The notes beneath the pieces were generated by a model. The model searched no databases. It worked only from the letters and a program-made list of their open reading frames with translations, and was not told the DNA's origin. Both the position numbers and the translations under genes were made by a program. DNA of 64,000 bases from Cymbomonas tetramitiformis (Eukaryota > Chlorophyta > Pyramimonadophyceae > Pyramimonadales > Pyramimonadaceae): NCBI GenBank assembly GCA_001247695.2, contig LGRX02029142.1, positions 1 to 64,000 of the forward strand, given 5' to 3'. Below, one piece after another: positions 19,253 through 30,600 of this stretch (position 1 is its first letter; each line of letters begins with the position of its first letter).

Positions 19253-21608
19253 TTATATTGTAGGAATGAAGCGTGTCACGGGATTCGTAAAGGGATCAGC
19301 GTTATATTTGTTCAAGCACATCTTCTGGATTTCTTCCACGGTGTATGCATCCATGATAGCACCGACCTGTACCACTTGCGGCGGGCTGTACCTTTGATAG
19401 AAAGCCACTAGCATATCGCGCTTCTCTGCAGCGTCTGGCATCTTATTGGCTACGACGTTTACAGTGGAATTAAACGAGACATTCAATGCTGGTTCTTGGC
19501 CGTCATTGATGGCAGCTGGCATATCAATTGGAATAGCATACACATCATTGCTAGGTTGTGCGGTGTGGTCTAGTGTGTTGGAAGCCCAGGCTGTCTGAAT
19601 CGTGGGTATCGCCGCCGCAGAGGTTGTTGCTTCTTCTGTTGGGCACACCAGAACATTTTTTAATCAGATCTTTGTACCTACTTCATGACGTGGCGCATCT
19701 ACAACATTTCTACCACAGTAAAATAGACACGTACAAAAGAAACTTCACTTTTCAGTCAAACGCATGAGGGAGATACACTTGTAGCTTGAAGACCCAAGAA
19801 AACATAAAGGATGCATGCACAGAAATATACTGATATTCTCGTGACTTAATTAAGCAAATAAAGGCTATAAATGAATGCAATCTTCAAACTCCAAACTCTA
19901 TCAAGTCTGAGTTGTTAGATAAATCGCGGCATAGTGCATCTTAACCTTCGACTTTGAACACATCGTCCAAGAGTTGACCGTGAAATGAAAATTTCAAACC
20001 TTCAGGGGGACATTTAACATACAAGTTGTAAACAGGTCGTCGTTCAAATTCCTTAGCCTTGCAAGCAAAGGCAAGTCAGCAATCAGCACTCCCAGCCTCT
20101 AGGGTGACAATACTTAAAGATTTCCAATCATTGTCTCACGTGGGTTTTTGCTCCTAACGATGTGAGTTGGCATTCACACTCACAAATCTGTCACATGAGG
20201 TCAATCACAGTAGATACGACATGGCAAAACTTCCTGGGCTCTGATAATATGATTCCTTGGTTGTCATACAAAATTGTGTATGCCTATGATATTGGATATG
20301 GATGGAAAATCAGAACAGCAACTTGTTATACTTACCTCCTGCAACTGGTCTTGCTTTCCTCAGTGACCTCAAGAAGATTACACCAAACACCGCCGAAAAA
20401 ATAAGAGCTCCAATTACACCGCCAACTATCACTCCAATATTTGTTTCAGAAGAGGAGGGAGTTGAAGAGGAGTCCGAGACTGAAGTCGAAGAAGGAGGCG
20501 GGGAAAGGGTTGTTTGAAATCGTGGTGAAGGTGGTGGAGGTGAACGTCGAAAGTTTTGATAATCTTGATAAGGTGGTGGAGGTGAAGGTGGCGGAGGACT
20601 TGCTACTGGGTAAGTTTGCGAAGAAAGGCTCTGATAACAGATTGTGGCCCTGCCACCCCATATGGTATCTCCGTGTGCGCCTGCGCCGGAGTTGTAAGCA
20701 TAGTGCCGTACGATACTAGTATGGGGGAACGCGAAACACCCGTGCGGCTCACCATCGTGACCACTTGTTGCTACGTCGCTACTGTATCGCGGCAATCCAA
20801 GAGCTTCGCCAGCTGTAAAGCACTCCTCTTGTGTGAGAGGGAAGGAGCCACTTGCGCAGGCGTTGACACCGTCCTCACCATAAACATAGGGTAATATCTT
20901 ACAGATTGTGGCCCTGCCACCCCATATGGTATTTCCGTGTGCGCCTGCGCCGGAGTTGTAAGCATAGTGCCGTACGATACTAGTATGGGGGAACGCGAAA
21001 CACCCGTGCGGCTCACCATCGTGGCCACTGGTTGCTACGTCGCTACTGTATCGCGGCAATCCAAGAGCTTCGCCAGCTGTAAAGCACTCCTCTTGTGTGA
21101 GAGGGAGGGAGCCACTTGCGCAGGCATTGACACCGTCCTCACCATAAACATAGGGCAGTTGTGAACAGATTGCATACCGGCCTCCCCATCCCATTTCTCC
21201 TTCGCCCGGACCTGCGCCAGAGTTGTACGCAAAATAATGCATACCATCTCCATAAAGGTCGTTGATTCTAAAGCATCCCGCAAGATTTGCTTGTGAACTG
21301 TCGTCGAGGTAAAGATTGTAATGGTTTAGTCCAAGAGTTTCGCCAGCTACTAAGCACTCGTCTCTAGTAAGCGGATACGAGTTGCTGACTCCGGGGCAGG
21401 CGTTGACAGATTCGGAGCCGTACGCATATTTCAAGACCTCGGACCCTCGCGCAACTTTGACCGTGCTAGTTACTAGAATGTTTACAAGAAATGCCAGTCT
21501 GATCCCTGAGGTCAACGCGATGATGTTGAAGCCCCGAGTTGGCATGTCAAACACATTCGGCAATGCAAGGTTAGAGCGATGCCAACTATATATCCGTCCC
21601 ATTGTCAT
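19253..21608 (-). CDS. Type I membrane protein with three Cys-rich repeats (intact copy, U1)
   Basis: Two exons on the minus strand. Exon 1 is 21608-20336, ending GGAG before GTAAGTAT. Exon 2 is 19635-19253, after acceptor CCCAACAG. Phases fit (1 + 2) and give 551 residues. A hydrophobic signal or anchor lies near residues 30-48. Three repeats of about 80-88 residues follow, each with NAC(P/A), PLT-x-x-EC-x-x-AGE-x-LGL, GCF, YNSGAG and a closing IC. Repeats 2 and 3 are near-identical in DNA (264-bp period from 20641 to 20905). Then come a Ser-Pro-Pro-Pro-Pro stalk, a transmembrane helix (IGVIVGGVIGALIFSAVFGV) and a cytoplasmic tail from exon 2. Likely a surface or wall-contact glycoprotein; ligand unknown. 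An extra exon inside the 700-bp intron cannot be excluded. Confidence 0.7.
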
Positions 21609-22146
21609 GCCTCAACGTCACCGAAAGGCTCAAAGCCAAGAATGAAGAAACGGAACTTGGCTTGGATACTAACGTTCATGCTACACCCACCCCAGATTTC
21701 CGAAATGATTTGGGCTCTTGAAATAGCCAAGCAGATGTACAGCAATTTCATGACCTAATCAAACGTGCATTTTCGATGACGACGATGACTCGAAAATTAC
21801 GCCAGACAATGTGTATAAAATTATTTTCGATCTGACGGTACAATTACATGTACACAGTCATCGAACGCAGATAAATCGGTGTTGGGAAGCTCGAGACAGT
21901 TTGAAACTGTTTCTTAATCACTTTCGACTTCCGTTCACTTCAAAATACACCGCTGCTGTTATTGCACGGCATACCATACAGCATATCACAGTGCATATAT
22001 GCATACACTCTTCAATTGCGAACTCATGTCCAACTGCACGTGATCAGCTTCGCCTCCCTTGCGCGAAGATGATCACGGAGGTTAGCCATCCACTACAACG
22101 CGCCCGCACAAACAAACGTAACCACAAACCTGTATTCAAGTAGCTT
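21609..22146. other. Upstream region of the membrane protein gene
   Basis: About 540 bp between the start of the minus-strand membrane protein gene and the LTR of the gag element. It should hold the gene's promoter; I see no unambiguous TATA box. Short AT stretches and an ACGATGACGATGACTCG run near 21773 are present. The same sequence lies at 51397-51934 in U2. Confidence 0.35.
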
Positions 22147-22391
22147 TCACGGGGAGCCCAATCTTTCCCCCCCACTGTAAGGGGGGGGACGGTGGGTCAC
22201 CTGTCATTCACCCCTCGACCTGTGTTGTCACCAGTCACCGTGTCACCGCGTTTCGACTCATAAAACACTCTGCTCAGTATTTTATATCATCTTAGCACAC
22301 AGTGAACCTCTGCCCCCTGCCATTCTGTTTCACTGCTTATCTTGAGATATATATATACCCTATCACATATATATATATCCTCTCTTCTGTA
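22147..22391 (+). repeat. 5' LTR of the gag-only element (U1)
   Basis: About 245 bp with the hairpin CCCCCCCACTGTAAGGGGGG near the start and alternating AT runs (ATATATATATACCC) near the end. The limits were set by aligning it with the complete LTR pair at 37790-38040 and 39377-39627. The second copy is 51935-52179. Confidence 0.6.
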
Positions 22392-24077
22392 AGGTTATCG
22401 GCCACCACTTGGAGAGGTTTTCACTGGGATCCTTGAGGCCGCACCAGCTCCTCTCGTACAACGACTTCGACGTCCGCACCAGCTTCGTCTTGTCCCGCGT
22501 CGGCACTAGTCTTCGCAACACATTTTTCCGGCGGTACCGTTCGCTCGGAATCTTTTTCGCCTTATTGAACCATCTGAGACCAGGGTCGCACCAGCGCCCT
22601 CATCACAATCACGCTGAGCACTCCGCCTTACGTATTACCTGCCATGGCATCAGCTAGCCGCCGCAGTCTCGGGGACGTGCTCCGCTCCGCGCGTGCGACA
22701 TCAGCTTCGCCCACGCCCGCGTCATCACCGGGGTCTGGTTCCCAGGCTCATTCACCACATGCTCGCACTGCCGGCCTTGATCCGGTGGTGCGCATGAACA
22801 CCCTCATCAACAAGCCCAACTTCATTTCGCCCGCTGCCACGTCTGCTGACTTCCACCGCGACGCCTCGGTCTGGGTTTCTACCCCGGTCCGAGCTTCTCA
22901 GCAGCACGAGTACAGCGACCGCATGGACTACGCCTTCAGCTATGGGGAGGAGTTGGTTAAGTTGCTCCGCTCCCATGGCTTCAAGCCTCAGAAGGGTTTC
23001 ACGCTCGACGGTTCCGACGCTGAGGCCGACTTCGCCATTTTGCTCAGCAACCTTCGGCACGTGTTGTCCCCGATTTCGCACTTCGAGTACGACAAGCTTT
23101 TTGACTTGGAGCACGAGTACCTGGTTTACCACTGGTCCCTCAACGAGCTCCTCTTCAACATTCTCAAGGGCGTCCTTCAGGGTACGGCACTGGCCCTCTT
23201 CCAGGAGTCCGCCCGTGCCCACCCGCGTGTTGGACGCTGCGCTCTGCAGCGCCTTCGGTTTCACGTCGAGGCCACCACTGACCCCGACACCTTTCGGTTC
23301 TGGACGAAGCTGCGGTCTACCACGCTCGACGAGACCGCTGACCCTGCCCCCCAGCTCACGGTGTTTCGGGTTCTGGGGGACAAGCACCAGCGCTTGCACC
23401 CATCCTACGACGATGCCGGCAGGGTGCAGGACTTACACCACGTTCTTGGCCGGTCGGCAGCCAGCTCCCCCCATGTGTCGCCACTGTATCTGGTGGTGCT
23501 GCGTGAGCTGGCTGCCGGCCACGCATTCACGTTCTCGGCCTTGCTCCTTCGCCTCAGCACCGTCTGGCAGAGCGAGGGCCACCTTGCACGTCTCCGTTCC
23601 CCATCCACGGGGTCCGGTGGTGGCAAGCACGCCCCCACCTCTGCATCATTCAACTCCATGCAGCGCAGCAACATCGTGAAGCCCGTCGGCGATTGGAAGC
23701 CGTCGCCCCGCCGCGGCCTCTACCTCGTGTGGGAAGGTGTCGGCTACCCGTGCGTCACATGCTTCCGCCTCTGGGGGCTCACTGACGCTCACCTCCCCAC
23801 CCGTGGTGTGTGCCCTTACTCATGCGCGGCGTCATTTGCCCCCGGGCAGGCACCAGCGGGCGCGCCGGCTGCGCCGCCCCGTCCCACGATTGACGCGTGG
23901 TTGCAGCCGCCCGCACCTCCTGCTCCCGCTGCTGCGGCCGCCGTGCATTTTGCTGAGGGGTCTCCCTCGCCACAGTTTGCTCCGGCTGACAGCTCTGACG
24001 CAGCGGCTTTCACCCTTCGCCTGCCTCTCGATCACGATCCTCCTGGACCAGAGCCCGACGACTCTGCGGACCACGAT
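22147..24077 (+). mobile_element. Gag-only LTR element (TR-GAG type), U1 copy, split by a 10-kb insertion
   Basis: A 5' LTR of about 245 bp (22147-22391) is related to the 251-bp LTR of the TRIM-like element at 37790-39627. Both have TCAYGGGGAG at the start, a C-run/G-run hairpin, a polyadenylation-like AATAAAAC or ATAAAACAC, an ATATATAT run and AGGTTATSGCC just after the LTR. It is followed by a leader, the gag ORF and, after the 10-kb insertion, a tail (34084-34316) ending GTGACACCTC, the motif found just before the 3' LTR in the TRIM. No pol and no 3' LTR are seen; hAT2 sits where the 3' LTR should begin. Confidence 0.6.
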
Positions 24078-24080
24078 TGA
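22644..24080 (+). CDS. Gag-like protein of a non-autonomous LTR element, truncated by insertion (478 aa)
   Basis: ATG at 22644. An N-terminal Ser/Ala-rich tail is followed from about residue 100 by a helical domain (LFDLEHEYLVYHWSLNELLF, then LKGVLQGTALALFQE) of the kind found in copia-type capsid proteins. There is a putative zinc site C-x2-C-x9-H-x6-C-x3-C (CVTC ... TDAH ... GVCPYSC) and a Pro/Ala-rich C-terminus. The intact 503-residue version is at 52432-53943. Here the last 26 codons are displaced by the LTR element inserted at 24078, so the frame ends in that LTR's first TGA. Gag alone would package the element RNA using another element's pol. Assignment rests on layout (LTR, leader, ORF) and the fold pattern, not a family-specific motif. 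Confidence 0.55.
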   Translation: MASASRRSLGDVLRSARATSASPTPASSPGSGSQAHSPHARTAGLDPVVRMNTLINKPNFISPAATSADFHRDASVWVSTPVRASQQHEYSDRMDYAFSYGEELVKLLRSHGFKPQKGFTLDGSDAEADFAILLSNLRHVLSPISHFEYDKLFDLEHEYLVYHWSLNELLFNILKGVLQGTALALFQESARAHPRVGRCALQRLRFHVEATTDPDTFRFWTKLRSTTLDETADPAPQLTVFRVLGDKHQRLHPSYDDAGRVQDLHHVLGRSAASSPHVSPLYLVVLRELAAGHAFTFSALLLRLSTVWQSEGHLARLRSPSTGSGGGKHAPTSASFNSMQRSNIVKPVGDWKPSPRRGLYLVWEGVGYPCVTCFRLWGLTDAHLPTRGVCPYSCAASFAPGQAPAGAPAAPPRPTIDAWLQPPAPPAPAAAAAVHFAEGSPSPQFAPADSSDAAAFTLRLPLDHDPPGPEPDDSADHD

Positions 24081-24697
24081 TAAGGGCTGAGCTATGCAAG
24101 CCCTGTTATAATATTCAATATTATCAATAATCACTGTGCAGTTGAACAGCATACACAAGTGAACGTATGTGCGGGTTTGTGAGTGCAGTCTATGAATCTA
24201 GAGCTGCTGAAGCACAACGCTTCCTCACTTAAGTACCTACGTCTCCCATCATCTTAGATGGTACCGCCATTGGGTTGTGAACCCGAGACGTAGGTTGAAC
24301 GACCAGCATTGTATAAACGACTAGTTCGTTCGTGCTGCGCATGCATGTTCCGTGCATGCTAAAGCGAAAGATGGTTCTTGAAGAATCGACAAGATGTATC
24401 TTTGCTTTGTCATCTTCGAGTTCGGAGTACGAACTCTCGATGACAGGGATGCTTGATGATGTGACATAATCATCTGGCGACATGTACAGTCATCGTCGAC
24501 CGTACTGACGACTGTCATAAATGTATGACGCGACTCGACCTGTACAGTCATGATCGACCATACCGTCGACTGTCATAATAATATATGACACGACCGACTG
24601 TCATAATAATATATGACATGACATGACATGACATGGTATGACATGTATGACACGTATGACATGTATGACACATATGTCATCGGTCATAACCCTGACA
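24078..24697 (-). repeat. LTR of the 10-kb element (left copy)
   Basis: 620 bp with TG...CA ends. The inner third contains many short palindromic repeats of TGACA/TGTCA, ATATATGACA and the tandem TGACATGACATGACATG. Two such blocks are duplicated relative to the right copy, accounting for most of the length difference. Confidence 0.9.
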
Positions 24698-27600
24698 GAT
24701 CTCCCCTCTTAAGAGAGTTGTGACCTCACAACGGGCATACCTTGTATATGTCTTTGATGTCTTTGTTGTTGTCGCTTCTTGCTGGTACCAGTCTTCTTAC
24801 ACCGATTTGAGGCGTCCCTCATGGTGTTTTTAGGTTATTGGGGGAACTGAGTCCACTTTAGTCCCTCACCTTACAGTTCTTAGGATGTAGCCCACCTTTC
24901 CGGAAATCGTATCGTTGAGTGACGTTCCAAGGTTCAATGAAGAGCGTTTTCGCGATACAATCCTACGCTGGATTACTGATTGATCCACACGTTATCAAGT
25001 ATGTGCTAGACGATTCAAAGCATCCGAAGTCTACGTTACGGATTATTTGCGCTAGCCGTCGTCGCTTTGCGCGATCGATGATCCCACGATTTAACAATTT
25101 ATAATCGAACGATTCTCGGCCTGATATAGTGCACCCAACTCTTCCTCCCCTCCTTAAGCTACTTTGGAGGATCCTAGGCGGATTGGGGAGCCCGATTTCG
25201 ATAATAAACGAACAAAGGGGCTTGTTTTAATGCAAACGGAGCGGCCCTGCTTAACGGAATTGGACTTATAATCCTTAACCGGTCTGCTCAACTCCTCAAT
25301 GTTTTTGTCCAGTACGCACGCTTTGACGAACATCTATCGCGATGAGTGAGAATGGATTCGCCACGTACTAATGTGAAATTTATTTAGTTATGTTTGTCAA
25401 GCACAACTTAGGATCACAACTCCTTCTACCTCAGTCATTATCTCCGGTAGCTTCGGATGACTGGCCAAGAATCCGATGACAAACCACGGTTTTGGCAAAG
25501 GTAGCATTTAGCAGTTTTTATTTATCCACAGATATGATATCTCGCATGTGTGCGTATCTGTGCAAGGGTATGATTTACACAAGGCTCACTACACCTTAGC
25601 AAGGAAGGATCAATTCCTGCTCCTGTCATATCAATTTGATGCAGGGTAAAAAATGTTAGGGATATAACCCTGCAGTTCTCGGGTTGCAGCCCATTGCACC
25701 GAAGGTGCATCGCAGTCTTTGGGATGCAGCCCTGCAGTTCTTTGGATGCAGCCCTGATATATATATATGTGACCGTTGGATGAAAACCTCTTGGGTACAT
25801 GTTTCCACGGCCTGATTATTATTTGGTCGGCAATTATTGGCAAAAGTCATCGGCTATCAGCTTTTGACTCAGAAGCCACAATGTTATAGAAGCTTCGACC
25901 TATTGTGATCATATGCGGCAGTTATGCTTTCAGCATACGTAGACAATATGATTATGTGGAACTTATAATCCCACTTAAGTTGCATCATGATAAATTTATC
26001 CAGGTGTTAACAAGTGTTCAGGATTTGATAAAGGGTTGACGCCCCACAAGCCAAAGGTCACTGTCTCATAAGGCTCGCCTCAAGTGTGCGGCTTTGAGGA
26101 TTAGTGTCCTGGCGAGGCACAGTCATGATGCTTCCTAGTCCAAAGAGTTGGAAATGAGAATGCTCAAGATATCCGAAGACAGGAAGGCTTTTGGTCGGCC
26201 AGTGTTACTGTCAAGATGCTTAACCTTGATGGAATGGCATTCGGATACAAACTGTGCAACCATGCATGCGACTTATGCATTGGTGTATGACTTTGATGAA
26301 TTGTCTCTTGTCATGAACCTGGAAGGAATGACGGGCAAATAGCTAGAGTGGCGAGTACTCACTCGGCTTTGCTGTTATGGAATTCGATGCCTGATGGCAC
26401 AACTAGCAATCCTTTGCTCAGATGCTTTCCTTAAGACATTGGCAACAACTTGTGTGCCAGCTTCTCTAGATTTGAGGAGAAACCATGGATCAACAATTTA
26501 TCAATCAAAACACATGTATCAAGGTTGATTCATCAAATCCTTCAACTCTTGAATTTTCGACAATCAGCATCTCAGGCTGTTGACGTCAAAGTGATGGTCG
26601 TAAGCTTACAATATAGCTTATTCACATTTGAAAAACCATCGTTCTCCTATGTCAGTGCCCTTCATATAAATGATAGAGTCGGAGAAATATGCATCTATGA
26701 TTTCTTCATAATGAACTTCATGTGTTAGTAAGTCAAATAAGACTTCGTTTGATGTTTCAATCGGCATGATGTACCGTGTCATCAACTTAATGGCTGCTAT
26801 ACACAGATGCTGGAACTTTTGATAAAAATTTTAATTTTCCAAGCAAATCACAATGATGTAAATCAATTTGTGGCAGCTGTATGAAAATGAATGAATCTAT
26901 ACTCTTCCTCCCCTCGCAATAAGAGATGTATCAAACCAATCAGATGGTGATGGAGGATGTTATTCAATCATTATGTTATGTGAAAAATGGTTTGATAGAG
27001 AATCGGACTGAGATTACTCATCGAATGCTTTAGAGGTAACAATGTCAATATGAACATTGATTTTTTCTACGTCATATTGGCAATATGCCTGACGTTTTTG
27101 AATGTGGCAAATGCCAGATGATGTCAAATGCAGTCGTTGGGTTGCAGCCCACATACTTTGTCAGTTCAGGGTTACTATAGTGTACCCAACTTAGACAGTG
27201 GTTCTGGATAATGATTGTCATGATGAACAAAGAAATCAGTGATGGTACCGAAGTTAACTTTGGTATCGAAGCTAATGGAGAGTCAATCAAGAAGTGTCCG
27301 TAATGACAACAACTTACTACGAGTTGTATTTTCGTAGTTGATGGATGGCTGACATGTCATTTCATTATGAATAGAACATGGCATTGCTTAGTGATATGTG
27401 TATATTCTTCAGCACATGATCACTTATCTCAATGGTGCCCATTTTATTTTTGGGCAAACACTATTCAGAGACTTGTTATGATAAAGAAGTATGAATGATG
27501 AATGTGTCATTTCAATCCGATAGAGTTGTGACTTGTTTTATAAAATTTCTGTCACTTTCCAGAATAAGGATGAACCGTGCTTAGAGACCGTATGCAGATT

Positions 27601-30600
27601 ACGGGTTTTCCAAGACTTCGTGGCCTAATGGATGAGGCAACAAATTTCTAAACATTCCAGAATGAACTTTCAAAGAGTTTTCATTTCTTAATGAAGCATG
27701 CTTGTCTTATGTGCCAGAATGATATGAACCACAAGTATGATGTCAATCTATGTGTGGATGGTTTATACCATTATATGCTATTCCACAATAAGATAGTGAT
27801 GTCAGAATGAAAACTTTGGACAGTTGCAACTCAGTACATACCTGAGTGCATTCAAATCCACTTGTATGCTCAGAATCTGAATTTAATGTACTTTCTATAT
27901 GCACAGGATAGAACATATTTTCTATGTGATTCTGGATTCAGGAACTAGAGTCAATGAAAAACTCCTTTCCTATTTCAGAGGATGAAACCTTTATTCCCTT
28001 AGGTGCAATACCTTATCTTAAGGAATAGTCATTTTCAATACAAATTTCAATCGATTTTTTCAAATCTGTCTGTCATTTTTATGATGATCAGATTGGTCAA
28101 CTTTACAGCATAACCATTCCCCTCGCTGAAGGAGATGACTCCCATTATAGGGCGGTATATTGGCTGTTTTCTTGACACATGGAAAACATGAGTAGCTCTT
28201 GCAGAATGTTGGGATAAACATCCTGGATTAGCTGTGCTTGATCGCTCTATGCCCAAGAATGACCGAAGAGATTGCTTGCCATTTTTCAGCCATATAGCAT
28301 GGAGGCTGCTTAACAACGGTTGGGTCATAAGCTGGATAGCTATGTCAGCTATTTTGGAGGCTGAATAGCCATGATTGCACAGACTCTGTCTTTTATGATG
28401 AATAGACCTCTGAGAAATGGTGTCTGAAAAACCAATTGACAACAACTTAACCTTTTGGTATGATGAAGAGCTGATGATCTTTGTTGCACTACAATTGTTC
28501 AATGTACTATAATAAAATGCCTCGTGATATATAATCTCACAGAATAGGCATTGCTCAATGGCGAAATGATCAGATATGTAATGATCAATGAAGACAAGAT
28601 GATTGGTATGGCTCATTCAGTAGGCATAATTACCTCAAAGAGATGCCAATACACGGATACATATCAAGACATAAGGGCAATAGGCTTATTGTATAGCCTT
28701 CAAGGTAGCTAGCATTTATGCTGCATTGGTCAGCTCAGTGGCTTTGACCTTTTTAGGTGTTGTACTCAGACCGTGGCCTGCATATTGCATTGAGTACTCT
28801 TGACACCTTTAATGATACAATCAGATGATATGTATAAAATATCAGAATGGTTGCCCCTTTCAATGATCATCGGTGGCAGAGGCTATAGTGCTTGCACCGT
28901 GTCAATATACAATTCTAGTCTGGATACATGTTAGACCAGATGTATACAATGTCTAGGTCTTCAAAATCAAGCTCATATGTATGTCATGGCTGATGTATGT
29001 GTCAACTTTCATGGAGTTCTGCATGGTTTGACTGTATACAGTCAAGCTTACCAAAACAAAAACGATGATGCAACTTCTTAATTGTTTTATTATTTGTCTT
29101 TATTATTTATTTGGGTTTTAGTTGTATTTCTAGCTTACCATCTTCCCCCCTCAAGGAAGTGTATTGCTAGGCGGTTGTCAAGCGCCGTTCAAATACAACA
29201 GAGGTCCGACCTCTATGTGATGACGTGGAAGCTTTCTATGAAGCTGGATAGCAGTTCTCGGGTTGCAGCCCATTGCACCAAAGGTGCATCGCAGTTTTTG
29301 GGATGCAGCCCGAATTCACGTCATCAGCGTGGGTCATATAGTGCCCATGCATGTGCTGTATAAAATACAACACTACCATTCAGCGGCGAAGTGTGTTGCT
29401 ATTACCATCATCGTATGCTGTGGGATATCAATATATGATCAGAGAGCATGGATATATATATATATGTACCATGTTTGTCAATATCGGAGAGACTATGTCT
29501 TCTTTAAAATCCTCATGACTATATGTATAATGGTGGTATACAGATGTCAACACCTTCTCTCTGAGTGATTCATTAATTTCAGATGTGATGTCGTGGCAAA
29601 AAATATATGTCCACGTCATTGGCACGAGTCATGTTGTCCATGCATACACGATCTTAGCGCAGGTCACAATACAGTGCCCGAGCATACGCGATTTTAGCGT
29701 AGGTCACATTGTGCCTCTGTTTATTACATCTGATAATATATGTTACTCATCTTTGTGAGTCTAGACAACATTGTGCTGATTGCAATGCTTTCTCTGGTGA
29801 CTTATATATCACAGATTATACCAATGTGGTGATCATTCCAGTGCAATATTTTGTCACCGGAATGTACAGGGATTGTGAATGATTGCAATCCAGCCGGAGA
29901 ATAATCTCAACAGCTTATTCTGTACTAATGAATTCATCGGAGTTATACTCATTCGACGATTCAAAACCCATGTCATTTGTAGTAATGACAACTCACATGG
30001 ATATATAGGGTTTTTATCAGAATGCTTTCATGTGATGTCAACATTTATGAACAATTCACTTGCATCTCAGGATCAAAGGAGTTACGCTTGGAAGGTCTTG
30101 CCTGATGATGGTCACCAACAGTTATCAGCTGTTATTCAGGTGTTAAATTCTGCCTTCAGCACTGGGACTATATCAACCAGTCTTACAGCGATGCACTTGT
30201 CCTTCCCACTCTTATATACAGCTATAGTGCCAAAGTATATCTGGTGGGATATATATATATATACATTATATAACTATCATCTTCTGATCCAGGAAATGCA
30301 ATTAAGCATGGTATCAGGTTATATGTTATGTATATAGTTCAGCATTCCAAACTTACTCGAGAATGTAAATGCTGAGCAAAAGTCAACTTATAGTTATTGG
30401 GATATAATTTCCCATCCGAGTTTACACTTTATTAGTGATGGTGGATTCAACGTTGTACAGATTTCAACGTTATTTGTGGATGCAGTGATTTTATCAAAAG
30501 CAATCCATCAGAAATCACCAGATCGGAATATGAAACGGATATGTGTGAATCCTATCCACCTTCTTTCCCCCTTGAGGAAGTGTGAAAACATAGGCAGTCA

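Noticed and set aside
20310..20335. Residues KYNKLLF as the true C-terminus of the membrane protein
   Set aside because: They lie after a strong GGAG/GTAAGTAT donor, and a phase-matched exon follows at 19635-19253.
22752..23679. 215- and 245-codon frames overlapping gag
   Set aside because: They overlap the plus-strand gag in other frames, are of low complexity and have no motif.
28047..28616. 189-codon minus-strand ORF as a copia RNase H remnant
   Set aside because: The resemblance (TNHLVFIDHY, then IIYHEAF) is too weak to claim without a profile search, and no neighbouring pol motif supports it.
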